Of a stretch of DNA of 64,000 bases, positions 25,330 through 33,865 are shown piece after piece. The translations under genes were made by a program, and so were the position numbers. A model generated the notes under the pieces. That model had not been told where the DNA came from. It saw only the letters and a program-made list of their open reading frames with translations, and ran no database searches. The stretch is from Silanimonas sp021297925. GTDB taxonomy: Bacteria; Pseudomonadota; Gammaproteobacteria; Xanthomonadales; Xanthomonadaceae. Each line of letters begins with the position of its first letter. Position 1 is the stretch's first letter. Where the stretch lies: assembly GCA_027532825.1 (NCBI GenBank), contig JAPZTL010000009.1, forward strand, positions 62,001 through 126,000. Reading direction: 5' to 3'.

Positions 25330-26185
25330 GATCCCCGCGCCCGTCCTTCCCCCGGCGGACGCGGTCCGGACCACCGTCGCCGCCGCGCTGGCCGAGGATC
25401 TCGGGCCGGGGGACGTCACCGCCGATCTCCTCGAGGACGTGCCGGCCCGCGCGACGGTGGTCTGCCGCGACGACGCCGTGATCGCCGGCCGCCCCTGGTT
25501 CGACGCCTGCTTCCTCGCGCTCGATCCCGCCGCGAGGATCGACTGGCACGTGGCCGAGGGCCAGCGGGTGGCCCCGGGCACGCGCCTGTGCACGATCGCG
25601 GCCCGCACGCGCGCCCTCGTCAGCGCCGAGCGCACGGCCCTGAACTTCCTCCAGACCCTGAGCGCCACGGCCACGGCCACGGCCGACGCCGTGGCCCGCG
25701 TCGCGGGGACCAGGACACGCATCCTCGACACCCGGAAGACGCTGCCGGGCCTTCGCATCGCCCAGAAGTACGCCGTGCGCTGCGGCGGCGGCATGAACCA
25801 CCGGATGGGCCTGCACGATGCGGTGATGCTGAAGGAGAACCACATCGCCGCCGCCGGTTCGATCACGGCGGCCGTCGCCGCCGCACGGGCGCGCCATCCG
25901 GCGCTGCCGCTGGTCGTCGAGGTCGAGACCCTCGCGGAACTGGACGAAGCACTGTCGGCGGGCTGCGAACGCATCCTCGTCGACGACTTCGACGAAGCGA
26001 TGCTGCGGGAGGCCGTGCGGCTCGCCGGCGGCCGGATTCCCCTCGAGATGTCAGGCGGCGTCTCCCCGGAGCGGCTGCCGGCGATCGCCGCGACCGGCGT
26101 CGACTATGTGTCCATCGGCGGGCTCACCAAGCACGTCCACGCCGTCGACCTGTCGATGCGGATGGAGGGGCCGGCGGGCCCCTGA
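25310..26185 (+). CDS. nadC: Nicotinate-nucleotide pyrophosphorylase (carboxylating)
   Basis: Quinolinate phosphoribosyltransferase of de novo NAD synthesis. The 291-residue product shows ALAEDLGPGDVTADLL, SAERTALNFLQTLS, LDTRKTLPGLRIAQKYAV and MGLHDAVMLKENHI, which line the quinolinate/PRPP site, and a C-terminal EMSGGVSPERL. The start ATG at 25310 lies inside the end of the UPF0434 gene (20-base overlap), implying coupled translation. The frame is open further upstream, but that part belongs to the neighbouring gene in another frame. Confidence 0.94.
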   Translation: MASPRAEIPAPVLPPADAVRTTVAAALAEDLGPGDVTADLLEDVPARATVVCRDDAVIAGRPWFDACFLALDPAARIDWHVAEGQRVAPGTRLCTIAARTRALVSAERTALNFLQTLSATATATADAVARVAGTRTRILDTRKTLPGLRIAQKYAVRCGGGMNHRMGLHDAVMLKENHIAAAGSITAAVAAARARHPALPLVVEVETLAELDEALSAGCERILVDDFDEAMLREAVRLAGGRIPLEMSGGVSPERLPAIAATGVDYVSIGGLTKHVHAVDLSMRMEGPAGP

Positions 26186-26197
26186 CCGTGGCGCCGA

Positions 26198-27007
26198 CTA
26201 TCGCGTGGCGACCAGCCACGCGATGAAGGCGGCCGAGGCGAGGATCACGCCGAGCGCGGCCGGCTTCATCCAGCGACCCGAATCCGGCTCCTTGGCTACC
26301 TCGACCGTCGGTACCGGACCCTGGGCCTGCTGGAGCTCCATGCCGGGCGCGACGAGGAGGAAGCGCACCTGGTCGAGGCGGAGCTCGTCGCCGGGCGAGA
26401 GTTGGCCCGTCTGCACCCGACGGTTGTTGATGAAGGTACCGTTCGAAGATCCGAGGTCCTCGACCGCAAGGCCTTGGGGAATCGGGCGAACGATCGCATG
26501 CCGCCTCGAAATCTCGTCGACGGGGATGGCGATGTCGCACTCCGCGGAACGGCCGATGGTCGTGGCCGAGCCGATGGCGTAGGTCTTGCCGAAAATCGCG
26601 CCGGACACGCCCCGAAGGACGAAGCGCGGGGGCGTCGCGCGCAGCCGGGTGGCGCCGAGGTCATCGCCCGAGGCCGGGCGCTCCTGCGGGACGCCCGGCG
26701 CAGCGCCCGGAGAGGGGCGCGTGGCCTCAACGACGACGAATCGAGCAATGATGCCAGCGAAGCCAAGCTGGTCGCCGTTGCGGAGGGCGGTCATGGCATC
26801 GACCGGACGGCCATTGACCGTCAGGTCGCCGGTACTTTCCGGGCGTTGGACATTCGCCCCCGCGGCGGCGACGTGGATCTCGAAGTGCCGTGGCAGCACT
26901 CCGGGCAAGGCCAGCACGACCGCGCCCCCCGGATCGCTGCCAATCCGGTGCACCCCGCCTGCAAGCATCACGGCCCCGTGTTCACCACCCGGAAACACCA
27001 GCTTCAT
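26198..27007 (-). CDS. Tail-anchored protein with two FHA domains
   Basis: A 269-residue protein. The N-terminal half (about 1-100) looks like a degenerate FHA domain (VHRIGSDPGGAVVLALPGVLPRHFEI). The second (about 140-225) is canonical: IGRSAECDI, ISRRHAIV and LGSSNGTFINNRRV, the phosphothreonine-binding loops. A single hydrophobic segment near the C-terminus (GVILASAAFIAWLV) suggests a tail anchor in the inner membrane with the FHA domains in the cytoplasm. No Ser/Thr kinase or phosphatase gene is nearby, so the partner is unknown. It is convergent with nadC (12-base gap) and divergent from the DUF3301 gene. Confidence 0.85.
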   Translation of the reverse strand: MKLVFPGGEHGAVMLAGGVHRIGSDPGGAVVLALPGVLPRHFEIHVAAAGANVQRPESTGDLTVNGRPVDAMTALRNGDQLGFAGIIARFVVVEATRPSPGAAPGVPQERPASGDDLGATRLRATPPRFVLRGVSGAIFGKTYAIGSATTIGRSAECDIAIPVDEISRRHAIVRPIPQGLAVEDLGSSNGTFINNRRVQTGQLSPGDELRLDQVRFLLVAPGMELQQAQGPVPTVEVAKEPDSGRWMKPAALGVILASAAFIAWLVATR

Positions 27008-27156
27008 CCGCTTCCCCTCGCGTTCGCGCTGCTGTGCGCAGGAGCGCAGTGTGAACGAGACGACGCGGCATCGTCACGCCCCCCGCTCGCCGCCGTGGCC
27101 CAAACGCCCCCCCGGGAGGCCTTGTGGGACGGCCCGCACGGCGCCACATTGGCACG

Positions 27157-27501
27157 ATGGATGCCCTGCTTCCCCTCCTCGCCCTCCTCGCGACCCTCGC
27201 CATCGTCTGGAACTTCGTCGCCGACCGGCAAGCCGCGGAGCAGGCGACCACCTTCGCTCGCCGGGCCTGCGAGGAGGCGGGCGTGCTATGGCTCGACCAG
27301 ACCGCCCAGCCGGTCCGGAAGCGCCTGGCCCGGAACACCGAGGGGCGGCTCTGCTGGCGACGCGACTTCGACTTCGAGTTCACCACCACCGGGAACGAGC
27401 GGCACCTCGGGCGCGTGAGCCTGGTCGGCCGCGACGTGGTGGGCGTGGTGGGGCCACCGCCCCGGGTGCCGACGGTCTTTGGGTTCCCGGGGACGACCTG
27501 A
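27157..27501 (+). CDS. DUF3301 family protein
   Basis: A 114-residue protein with one N-terminal hydrophobic helix (MDALLPLLALLATLAIVWNF) followed by a soluble domain. That domain carries CEEAGVLWLDQTAQ and the C-terminal RRDFDFEFTTTGNERHLGRVSLVGRDV, a pattern I recognise as DUF3301. The orientation suggests an inner-membrane anchor. I chose the ATG at 27157 because it starts the helix. Its stop is one base from the convergent sspB stop. No function is known. Confidence 0.8.
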   Translation: MDALLPLLALLATLAIVWNFVADRQAAEQATTFARRACEEAGVLWLDQTAQPVRKRLARNTEGRLCWRRDFDFEFTTTGNERHLGRVSLVGRDVVGVVGPPPRVPTVFGFPGTT

Positions 27502-27502
27502 G

Positions 27503-27907
27503 CTACTTGATGACGCGGAGGTGGGCGCCGCGCTTGGGGGCGCCAGGGTCGCCCGGGCCCGGACCACTCGGCGGGTCCTGCGGAGGCGCGACCTCGCCCT
27601 CGTCGGCCGGCAGCCCCATGCCCTGGCCGGTTTCCTGCGCGTAGATCGCGAGGACGGCCGCCACGGGAACCGACACGGCATGCCCCACGCCGCCAAAGCG
27701 CGCCATGAAGGCGACCTCGCGATTCCCCAGCTGCAGCTGCGCCACGGCGCGCGGGGCGATGTTCAGGACAACGCGACCGTCCTTGACGGCGCTGGGGGGC
27801 ACTTGCACCCCCTCCGCGTGCGCATCGACGAGGAGATAGGGCGTCAGGCCGTTGTCGACGATCCACTCGTAGATCGCCCGCAGCAGGTAGGGGCGATTCG
27901 AGGTCAT
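27503..27907 (-). CDS. sspB: ClpXP protease specificity-enhancing factor SspB
   Basis: Adaptor that delivers ssrA-tagged proteins to ClpXP. The 134-residue product starts MTSNRPYLLRAIYEWIVDNGLTPYLLVDA, has GRVVLNIAPRAVAQLQLGN and FGGVGHAVSVPVAAVLAIYAQETGQGM (the peptide-binding sheet), then an acidic and Pro-rich linker. It ends in a short basic LRVIK tail like the ClpX-binding motif of E. coli SspB. It lies 17 bases downstream of sspA. The frame is open further upstream, over the end of sspA, but that part is not coding. Confidence 0.95.
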   Translation of the reverse strand: MTSNRPYLLRAIYEWIVDNGLTPYLLVDAHAEGVQVPPSAVKDGRVVLNIAPRAVAQLQLGNREVAFMARFGGVGHAVSVPVAAVLAIYAQETGQGMGLPADEGEVAPPQDPPSGPGPGDPGAPKRGAHLRVIK

Positions 27908-27924
27908 CGGGGGGGCGGGGACGG

Positions 27925-28563
27925 TCACGGAGGCAGCTCGCGGAGCGCCTTCTCTTCGGGCGTGAGACTTCGCAGGAACCCGGGGTTGCGGAAGATCCGC
28001 ATGCCGTAGTCCTCGATCGGCTTCGCCTCCTTGGGCAGCACGACCCCCAGGGCGGGTAGGCGCCAGATGATGGGCGCCATCGCGCAATCGGCGAGGCTCA
28101 TCTCCGGGTTGAGGAAGAACCGGCTGGCCTTGAACAGCGGCAAGGCGGCAAGGACGAGGTCACGCAGCTGTTTCCGCGCATGGTCGCCCTGCGCCTTGGT
28201 GGTCGCCTGCTGGGCGGCCTGCACGTGGGGGACCCACTCGTGCTCGAGGCGGAGCATCGCCAGCCTCAGTCGCGCCCGGGACAGCGGGTCGATCGGCATG
28301 AGCGGGGGATGCGGGTAGCGCTCGTCGAGGTACTCCGTCACGACGGACGCCGAGTACAACACGAGCTCCCGCTCGACCAGGGTCGGCACCGAGTGGTACG
28401 GATTGAGGTCGATCAGGTCCTCCGGCGGGTGGGCCGGGTCGACCGGGACGAGATCGTAATTGACACCCTTTGCCGCCAGCACGAGGCGGACCCGGTGGCA
28501 GAGCACGCAATCGCGTGCCGAGAAAAGGGTGAGGGTGTTGCGCAAACGCGGGCTTGCAGCCAT
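27925..28563 (-). CDS. sspA: Stringent starvation protein A
   Basis: RNA-polymerase-associated protein with a glutathione S-transferase fold that alters transcription in stationary phase in E. coli. The 212-residue product starts MAASPRLRNTLTLFSARDCVLCHRVRLVLAAKGV. It has a thioredoxin-like N-terminal domain (NPYHSVPTLVERELVLYSASVVTEYLDERYPHPPLMP) and an all-helical C-terminal domain. A start two codons upstream (28569) is equally possible. The sspA-sspB pair follows the bc1 complex genes, as in many proteobacteria. Confidence 0.94.
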   Translation of the reverse strand: MAASPRLRNTLTLFSARDCVLCHRVRLVLAAKGVNYDLVPVDPAHPPEDLIDLNPYHSVPTLVERELVLYSASVVTEYLDERYPHPPLMPIDPLSRARLRLAMLRLEHEWVPHVQAAQQATTKAQGDHARKQLRDLVLAALPLFKASRFFLNPEMSLADCAMAPIIWRLPALGVVLPKEAKPIEDYGMRIFRNPGFLRSLTPEEKALRELPP

Positions 28564-28697
28564 CGGCACTTCCCTTCGACGCGGCCCTCGACCCCGCGTC
28601 GACGGCTCACCAATCCCTAACGTGCCGTAAACGGCCGCCTGGCCGCAAGAGGGCCGCCGCCTTGACCCCGACGGCCCCGCGGAGGGGCCGACAGGCC

Positions 28698-29465
28698 TTA
28701 GTGCACGTCCTTCCAGTACTCGCGCTTCAGCAGCCAGGCCATGAAGGTGAAGAACGACAGGAAGAGGATCACCCAGACGCCCAGGCTCTCGCGATGGAGA
28801 CGCGCCGGCTCGCCGACATAGGTCAGGAAGGCCGTGATATCGAGGATCGCGCGATCGTACTCAGCCTCGGTCATGCGGCCGCGCTCGTGCTCCTGCACGA
28901 CGAAGCCGGTGATGCACCGGCCGTCCTTCTCGGCCAGGGCGCAATGCCCCCCTTCGGCCTTCGGCTCGAAGGTGGCGCGCTGGATGCCCTGAAGGTCCCA
29001 GAGGACGTTCGGCATGCTCGCGCCGGCGAGCACGGTGTTGTTCCAGCCCTTGGGCCGGGACTCGTCGACATAGAACGACTTGAGGAAGGTGTAGATCCAG
29101 TCCTCTTGGCCGATCTTGCCGCGGGCGGTGGTCGACAGGTCGGGCGGGGCCTTGCCGAACCACGCGGTGGCGTCGCCCTTGGCCATGCCCGTCTTCATGA
29201 CATCGCCGATCTTCGCGTCGCCCTTGATCAGGAAGGACTCCACCTGCGCGGGCGTCAGTTCGAGATCCTCGGCCAACCGCGAATACCGCATGTACTGCAG
29301 CGAGTGGCACGCCGCGCAGTAGTTCATGAACAGGCCCGCACCCCGCTGGAGCGAAGCCTTGTCCTGAAGGTCGATCTGCGCGTCCTGCAGCTGGACCTTG
29401 CCCGCGGCGAAGCCGACCGCCGGGACGAGCGCGAGGACGAGGGCGAAGAAGCGCGACTTAAGCAT
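28698..29465 (-). CDS. petC: Ubiquinol-cytochrome c reductase, cytochrome c1 subunit
   Basis: Haem c subunit of the bc1 complex that passes electrons from the Rieske protein to soluble cytochrome c. The 255-residue product has a signal peptide (about 1-21), the haem-binding motif CAACH (C50, C53, H54) followed by SLQYMRYSR, and one C-terminal membrane anchor (VWVILFLSFFTFMAWLL). The start overlaps the end of petB by 8 bases. A small GC hairpin without a T-tract (28672-28690) follows the stop. Confidence 0.96.
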   Translation of the reverse strand: MLKSRFFALVLALVPAVGFAAGKVQLQDAQIDLQDKASLQRGAGLFMNYCAACHSLQYMRYSRLAEDLELTPAQVESFLIKGDAKIGDVMKTGMAKGDATAWFGKAPPDLSTTARGKIGQEDWIYTFLKSFYVDESRPKGWNNTVLAGASMPNVLWDLQGIQRATFEPKAEGGHCALAEKDGRCITGFVVQEHERGRMTEAEYDRAILDITAFLTYVGEPARLHRESLGVWVILFLSFFTFMAWLLKREYWKDVH

Positions 29466-30705
29466 GCGAGGTCACCCGCTCCGGAACCGGCTTGGTCGAG
29501 TCGATGGCCGTCCAGAACGGCATCGAGAGGAAGAACCCGAAATAGAACACCGTGCAGATGCGGGCGATCAGCGTCTGGATCTCCGAACCCGACTGCAGGC
29601 CGAGGTAGCCCAGCGTCACGAAGCAGATCGCGAAGAGCGACAGCATCAGCTTGCTGATCCAGCCGCGGTAGCGGATCGACCGGACCTTGCTGCGGTCGAG
29701 CCACGGCAGCAGGAAGAAGATCATCACGGCCGCGCCCATCACGATCACGCCGAGGAGCTTGCCCGGGACGGCGCGGAGCATCGCGTAGTAGGGCGTGAAG
29801 TACCACACCGGCTTGATGTGCTCCGGCGTGACCAGCGGGTTCGCCTCGTTGAAGTTGTCGAACTCGAGGAACAAGTCGCCGAAGGTCGGAGCGTAGAACA
29901 CGATGAAGGCCGCGATCACCAAGAAGAAGCCGGCGCCGAAGACGTCCTTGACCGTGTAGTAGGGATGGAACGGAATGCCGTCGAGCGGCTTGCCGGTCGC
30001 CTTGTCCTTGACCTTCTTGATGTCGACGCCGTCCGGGTTGTTCGAGCCGACCTCGTGCAGGGCGCCGAGGTGGAGCACGACCAGCAGGAGGATGACCAGC
30101 GGCAGCGCGATGACGTGGAGGGCGAAGAACCGGTTGAGGGTGGCGTCCGAGACGAGGAAGTCGCCGCGGATCCACTCGACCAGGTCGGCACCGATGACCG
30201 GGATGGCGGAGAACAGGTTGATGATCACCTGCGCACCCCAGTAGGACATCTGGCCCCAAGGGAGCACATAACCCAGGAAGGCCTCGGCCATCAGCACGAG
30301 GAAGATCAGCATGCCGAGGATCCACACCAGCTCGCGCGGCTTCTGGTAGGAGCCGTAGAGCATCGCGCGGAACATGTGCAGGTAGACGACGACGAAGAAG
30401 AGCGACGCGCCGGTGCTGTGCATGTAGCGGATCAGCCAGCCCCACTCGACGTCGCGCATGATGTACTCGACCGAACCGAAGGCCTCCGCGGCACTCGGCT
30501 TGTAGTACATCGTCAGGAAGATGCCGGTGACGATCTGGTTGACAAGCACCAGCAGCGCCAACGAGCCGAAGAAGTACCAGAAATTGAAGTTCTTCGGAGC
30601 GTAGTACTCCGACATGTGCTTCTTGTAGGCCGGCATGAAGCCCGGCGCACGGTCGGTGAACCAGCCCCAGAGGCCGTTCACGGCCTGCTCGATCTTGGCG
30701 TTCAT
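29458..30705 (-). CDS. petB: Ubiquinol-cytochrome c reductase, cytochrome b subunit
   Basis: Integral membrane core of the bc1 complex that carries two b haems and both quinone sites. The 415-residue product has about eight membrane segments, the haem-ligand region RYMHSTGASLFFVVVYLHMFRAM, the GYVLPWGQMSYWGA Qo-site segment and HPYYTVKDVFGA. The ATG at 30703-30705 overlaps the petA stop (TGATG). The frame extends upstream through the Rieske gene but that part is not coding. Order petA-petB-petC is the standard one. Confidence 0.97.
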   Translation of the reverse strand: MNAKIEQAVNGLWGWFTDRAPGFMPAYKKHMSEYYAPKNFNFWYFFGSLALLVLVNQIVTGIFLTMYYKPSAAEAFGSVEYIMRDVEWGWLIRYMHSTGASLFFVVVYLHMFRAMLYGSYQKPRELVWILGMLIFLVLMAEAFLGYVLPWGQMSYWGAQVIINLFSAIPVIGADLVEWIRGDFLVSDATLNRFFALHVIALPLVILLLVVLHLGALHEVGSNNPDGVDIKKVKDKATGKPLDGIPFHPYYTVKDVFGAGFFLVIAAFIVFYAPTFGDLFLEFDNFNEANPLVTPEHIKPVWYFTPYYAMLRAVPGKLLGVIVMGAAVMIFFLLPWLDRSKVRSIRYRGWISKLMLSLFAICFVTLGYLGLQSGSEIQTLIARICTVFYFGFFLSMPFWTAIDSTKPVPERVTSHA

Positions 30706-31316
30706 CAGGCGGCCTCCCCTGGGGCGATGCCGACGACCACGCGGTTCGGGTCGGCCTTGTCGAAGTGGTACGGTGGCACCTCGAGGTTCGAGGGCGCCGG
30801 CATGTTGGCGAACACGCGCCCCGCGAGGTCGAAACGGGAGTTGTGGCAGGGGCAATAGAAGCCACCCTGCCATTCGCTGTCGAAGGCCTGCGGCTGGAGC
30901 TCGGGCACGTAGAGCGGCGAGCAGCCGAGGTGGGTGCAGATGCCGACCAGCACGCCGATTTCCGGCTTGATGGCGCGCGACTCGTTCTTCGCGAAGGCGG
31001 GCGTCTGGTCGACGTTGTCCGACTTCGGGTCGGCCAGCCGACCGTCGAGCGTCGGCAGCGCGGCGAGTTGCTCCTCGTTGCGCTTGAAGATCCAGACCGG
31101 CTTGCCCCGCCACTGCACGATCAGGCGGGCACCCGGCTCGACGTCGATCTTGCTGATGTCGACTTCCACCGGAGCACCGGCGCTCTGCGCCCGGGCGCTG
31201 GGCTTCCAGCTGCTCAGGAAGGCGTAACCGCCGGCGGCGGCGCCCGCGGCACCCACCACGGCGGTCGTCGCGGTGAGGAACCGGCGACGCCCGTTGTTGA
31301 CCCCTTCGTTGGCCAT
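30705..31316 (-). CDS. petA: Ubiquinol-cytochrome c reductase, Rieske iron-sulfur subunit
   Basis: Iron-sulfur subunit that takes the first electron from ubiquinol. The 203-residue product has a twin-arginine signal (GRRRFLTATTAVVGAAG), a single membrane anchor (about 14-35) and the Rieske cluster ligands C127-T-H129 in CTHLGC and C155-P-C157-H158 in CPCHNS, with C132 and C157 as the disulfide pair. It is the first gene of petABC. Confidence 0.96.
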   Translation of the reverse strand: MANEGVNNGRRRFLTATTAVVGAAGAAAGGYAFLSSWKPSARAQSAGAPVEVDISKIDVEPGARLIVQWRGKPVWIFKRNEEQLAALPTLDGRLADPKSDNVDQTPAFAKNESRAIKPEIGVLVGICTHLGCSPLYVPELQPQAFDSEWQGGFYCPCHNSRFDLAGRVFANMPAPSNLEVPPYHFDKADPNRVVVGIAPGEAA

Positions 31317-31428
31317 TCGGCTCTCCGAATCTCGCTTTACCAGAGGACGCGACCCGCATCAGACGGCGCCGCAGCAAGCGGGAAGTGTATCCGAACGCCC
31401 GAAGGCCGGACAACGCCGGGGAGGTCCG

Positions 31429-32412
31429 CTAGGGGGCCGCTCCGGTGCTCACGGTGGCGTCCGGGACACCCGCGGCGGCGGCGGGCTCGGCCAAGGCCTC
31501 CCGGTAGCGCACGTGAAGAGTCGCGACCCGCTGGACGTAGCGCTGGGTTTCATCGAACGGGGGGACGCCGCCGTAGCGATCCACGTTCCCTTCGCCCGCG
31601 TTGTAGCCGGCCGCGGCCAGCGTGACGTTGCCGTCAAAACGCTCCAGCAGCCAGGCGAGGTACTCCGCGCCGCCCCGGATGTTCTGCGCGGGGTCGAAGG
31701 CGTCGTCCACCCCGAAGCGATCCGCCGTCGCGGGGATCAACTGCATGAGGCCCTGCGCACCCTTGTGCGAGACGGCGTTCGGGTTGAAGGCCGATTCGGC
31801 GTGGACGATCGCGCGAACCAGCGCCTCGTCGACGCGGAATTCGGACGCGGCGGCGCGGATCTCCGAGGCGAAGGCCAGGGTGTTGAGACGAACGTTCCCG
31901 AAGTCGATCCCGGGGAGGGCCGCGCAGGCGTAGCAGGTCTCGACGTAGGTGAAGAGGGTCCTGACCGGGGCGCCCGCGTCGCGGGGGCGCACGTTCGTGT
32001 AGTGCGTCACCCCGCCCTTCTCGTAGGTGTACACCGCCCCGCGGGTGACCCGGCTGCCGCGCGGTGCGGCGGCGGCCGGGGCAGACACATCGCCCGGGAG
32101 GGCGAGGAACTCGACGCGTTTCGGCGCCGGGGCGGAGGGCGTCGCCGGAGCGCCGTCCGATGCCGCGGTGGGCGTCGGCGCAGGGGCGCGGGGAATCGCC
32201 GGTCGCGGGTCGGGTCGGTAGCGGGCCGCGACCGTGCAGGCCATGCCCGGCAGTTTCCGACTGCCGTAATGGGCCACCCCGTCCGCCCCCTGGCAGCGAT
32301 AGAGGGTGCCGGCAGAGGGGGTCGACGGCAGCATCGCCGCGGCGAGCAGCACCACCCCGGCCAGCCGAGGGGCCGGCAGCAGCGGGGGCATCGCGGAGGA
32401 AGGGGCATCCAT
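31429..32412 (-). CDS. Lytic transglycosylase (SLT family) with DUF4124-like N-terminus
   Basis: Predicted peptidoglycan lytic transglycosylase exported to the periplasm. The 327-residue product has a signal peptide (about 1-35), a DUF4124-like segment (LYRCQGADGVAHYGSRKLPGMAC), a Pro/Ala-rich linker and a C-terminal goose-lysozyme-like SLT domain. That domain carries the catalytic Glu in VHAESAFNPNAVSHKGAQG, then LMQLIPATADRFGV and AGYNAGEGNVDRYGG. I chose the ATG at 32410-32412, whose product begins with the signal peptide. It is divergent from miaB across 109 bases. Confidence 0.88.
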   Translation of the reverse strand: MDAPSSAMPPLLPAPRLAGVVLLAAAMLPSTPSAGTLYRCQGADGVAHYGSRKLPGMACTVAARYRPDPRPAIPRAPAPTPTAASDGAPATPSAPAPKRVEFLALPGDVSAPAAAAPRGSRVTRGAVYTYEKGGVTHYTNVRPRDAGAPVRTLFTYVETCYACAALPGIDFGNVRLNTLAFASEIRAAASEFRVDEALVRAIVHAESAFNPNAVSHKGAQGLMQLIPATADRFGVDDAFDPAQNIRGGAEYLAWLLERFDGNVTLAAAGYNAGEGNVDRYGGVPPFDETQRYVQRVATLHVRYREALAEPAAAAGVPDATVSTGAAP

Positions 32413-32521
32413 GGCGCGCAGTGTCCCCCCGCCCCGCCGCCCTGCCAAGCCCCGCGGGGGCGCCGACCTCGTGGGACGCGTAGAATCGCGACCCCATCCA
32501 CCGGAACGGAGTACGCACCGT

Positions 32522-33865
32522 ATGCCCGGCAAGCTCTTCATCAAGACCCACGGCTGCCAGATGAACGAGTACGACTCGACCAAGATGGTCGACGTGCTCG
32601 CCGCCGAACACGGGCTCGAACTGACTGAGAACGAGGCGGAAGCCGACGTCATCCTGGTCAACACCTGCTCGATCCGCGAGAAGGCGCAGGAGAAAGTCTT
32701 TTCCCAGCTCGGCCGCTGGAAGGAACTGAAAAAGAACAACCCGAACCTGGTGATCGGCGTCGGCGGCTGCGTGGCCTCGCAGGAAGGCGAAGCCATCATC
32801 AAGCGCGCGCCCTTCGTCGACGTGGTGTTCGGCCCGCAGACCCTGCACCGCCTGCCCGAACTCATCGACGCCAAGCGCGAGACCGGCAAGCCGCAGGTCG
32901 ACATCTCGTTCCCGGAGATCGAGAAGTTCGACAAGCTGCCCGAGCCGCGCGCCGACGGCCCGACCGCCTTCGTCTCGATCATGGAAGGCTGCAGCAAGTA
33001 CTGCGCCTTCTGCGTGGTGCCCTACACCCGCGGCGAGGAAGTGAGCCGGCCCTTCGAGGACGTGCTGGTGGAAGTGGCCCAGCTCGCCGACCAGGGCGTG
33101 CGCGAAGTCACCCTGCTCGGCCAGAACGTCAACGCCTACCGCGGCGCGACCGAGGACGGCGGCACCGCCGACCTCGCCGACCTGATCCGCGCCATCGCCG
33201 AGTTCGAGGGCATCGGCCGCATCCGCTTCACCACCTCGCACCCGATGGAGTTCACCGATTCGCTGGTGGAGGCCTACCGCGACATGCCGAAGCTGGCGTC
33301 CTTCCTGCACCTGCCGGTGCAGTCGGGCTCCGACCGCGTGCTGACCGCGATGAAGCGCAACCACACGGTGCTGGAGTTCAAGGCCAAGATCCGCAAGCTG
33401 CGCGAGGCGCGACCGGACATCTGCATCAGCTCGGACTTCATCGTCGGCTTCCCCGGCGAGACCGATCGCGACTTCGAGCAAACCATGAAGCTGATCGAGG
33501 ACATCGGCTTCGACCAGAGCTTCTCTTTCATCTACAGCAAGCGCCCGGGCACGCCGGCGGCGAACCTGCCGGACGACACGAGCCCGGAAGTGAAGAGCGC
33601 GCGTCTCACCCGCTTGCAGGAGACGATCACCGCGAACGCGCGGAAGATCTCGCAGGCCATGGTGGGCACCGTGCAGACCGTTCTGGTGGAAGGCCCGTCG
33701 AAGAAGAACCCGAACGAAGTGACGGGCCGCACCGAGAACATGCGCTTCGTCAATTTCGCCGGCCCGCAGCGCTTGGTTGGCCAATTCGTGGACGTGGAAA
33801 TCACCGAGGCGCTGAGCAACTCGCTGCGCGGCCGCATCGTGACCCGCGAGACGGTGGCCGCCTGA
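32522..33865 (+). CDS. miaB: tRNA-2-methylthio-N6-dimethylallyladenosine synthase
   Basis: Radical-SAM methylthiotransferase that modifies A37 in tRNAs reading codons that begin with U. The 447-residue product shows the first-cluster cysteines (KTHGCQMNEYDS, VNTCSIREKAQEKVF and GVGGCVASQEG), the radical SAM CxxxCxxC in CSKYCAFCVVPYTRG, and a C-terminal TRAM domain (VLVEGPSKKNPNEVTGRTENMRFVNF). The ATG at 32522 starts the family-typical MPGKLFIKTHGCQMN. It is the first gene of the miaB-ybeZ-HAD-ybeY run, and its stop overlaps the next ATG by one base. Confidence 0.97.
   Translation: MPGKLFIKTHGCQMNEYDSTKMVDVLAAEHGLELTENEAEADVILVNTCSIREKAQEKVFSQLGRWKELKKNNPNLVIGVGGCVASQEGEAIIKRAPFVDVVFGPQTLHRLPELIDAKRETGKPQVDISFPEIEKFDKLPEPRADGPTAFVSIMEGCSKYCAFCVVPYTRGEEVSRPFEDVLVEVAQLADQGVREVTLLGQNVNAYRGATEDGGTADLADLIRAIAEFEGIGRIRFTTSHPMEFTDSLVEAYRDMPKLASFLHLPVQSGSDRVLTAMKRNHTVLEFKAKIRKLREARPDICISSDFIVGFPGETDRDFEQTMKLIEDIGFDQSFSFIYSKRPGTPAANLPDDTSPEVKSARLTRLQETITANARKISQAMVGTVQTVLVEGPSKKNPNEVTGRTENMRFVNFAGPQRLVGQFVDVEITEALSNSLRGRIVTRETVAA

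Noticed and set aside
23332..25974. An 880-codon minus frame that includes purK
   Set aside because: Only the last 382 codons match a family (PurK). The rest lies antisense to nadC and out of frame with purE; a start at 24480 is supported by family alignment and the ATGA overlap.
28672..28690. GC hairpin after petC as terminator
   Set aside because: A 7-bp stem with no T-tract. It may be a structural feature but does not support an intrinsic terminator call.
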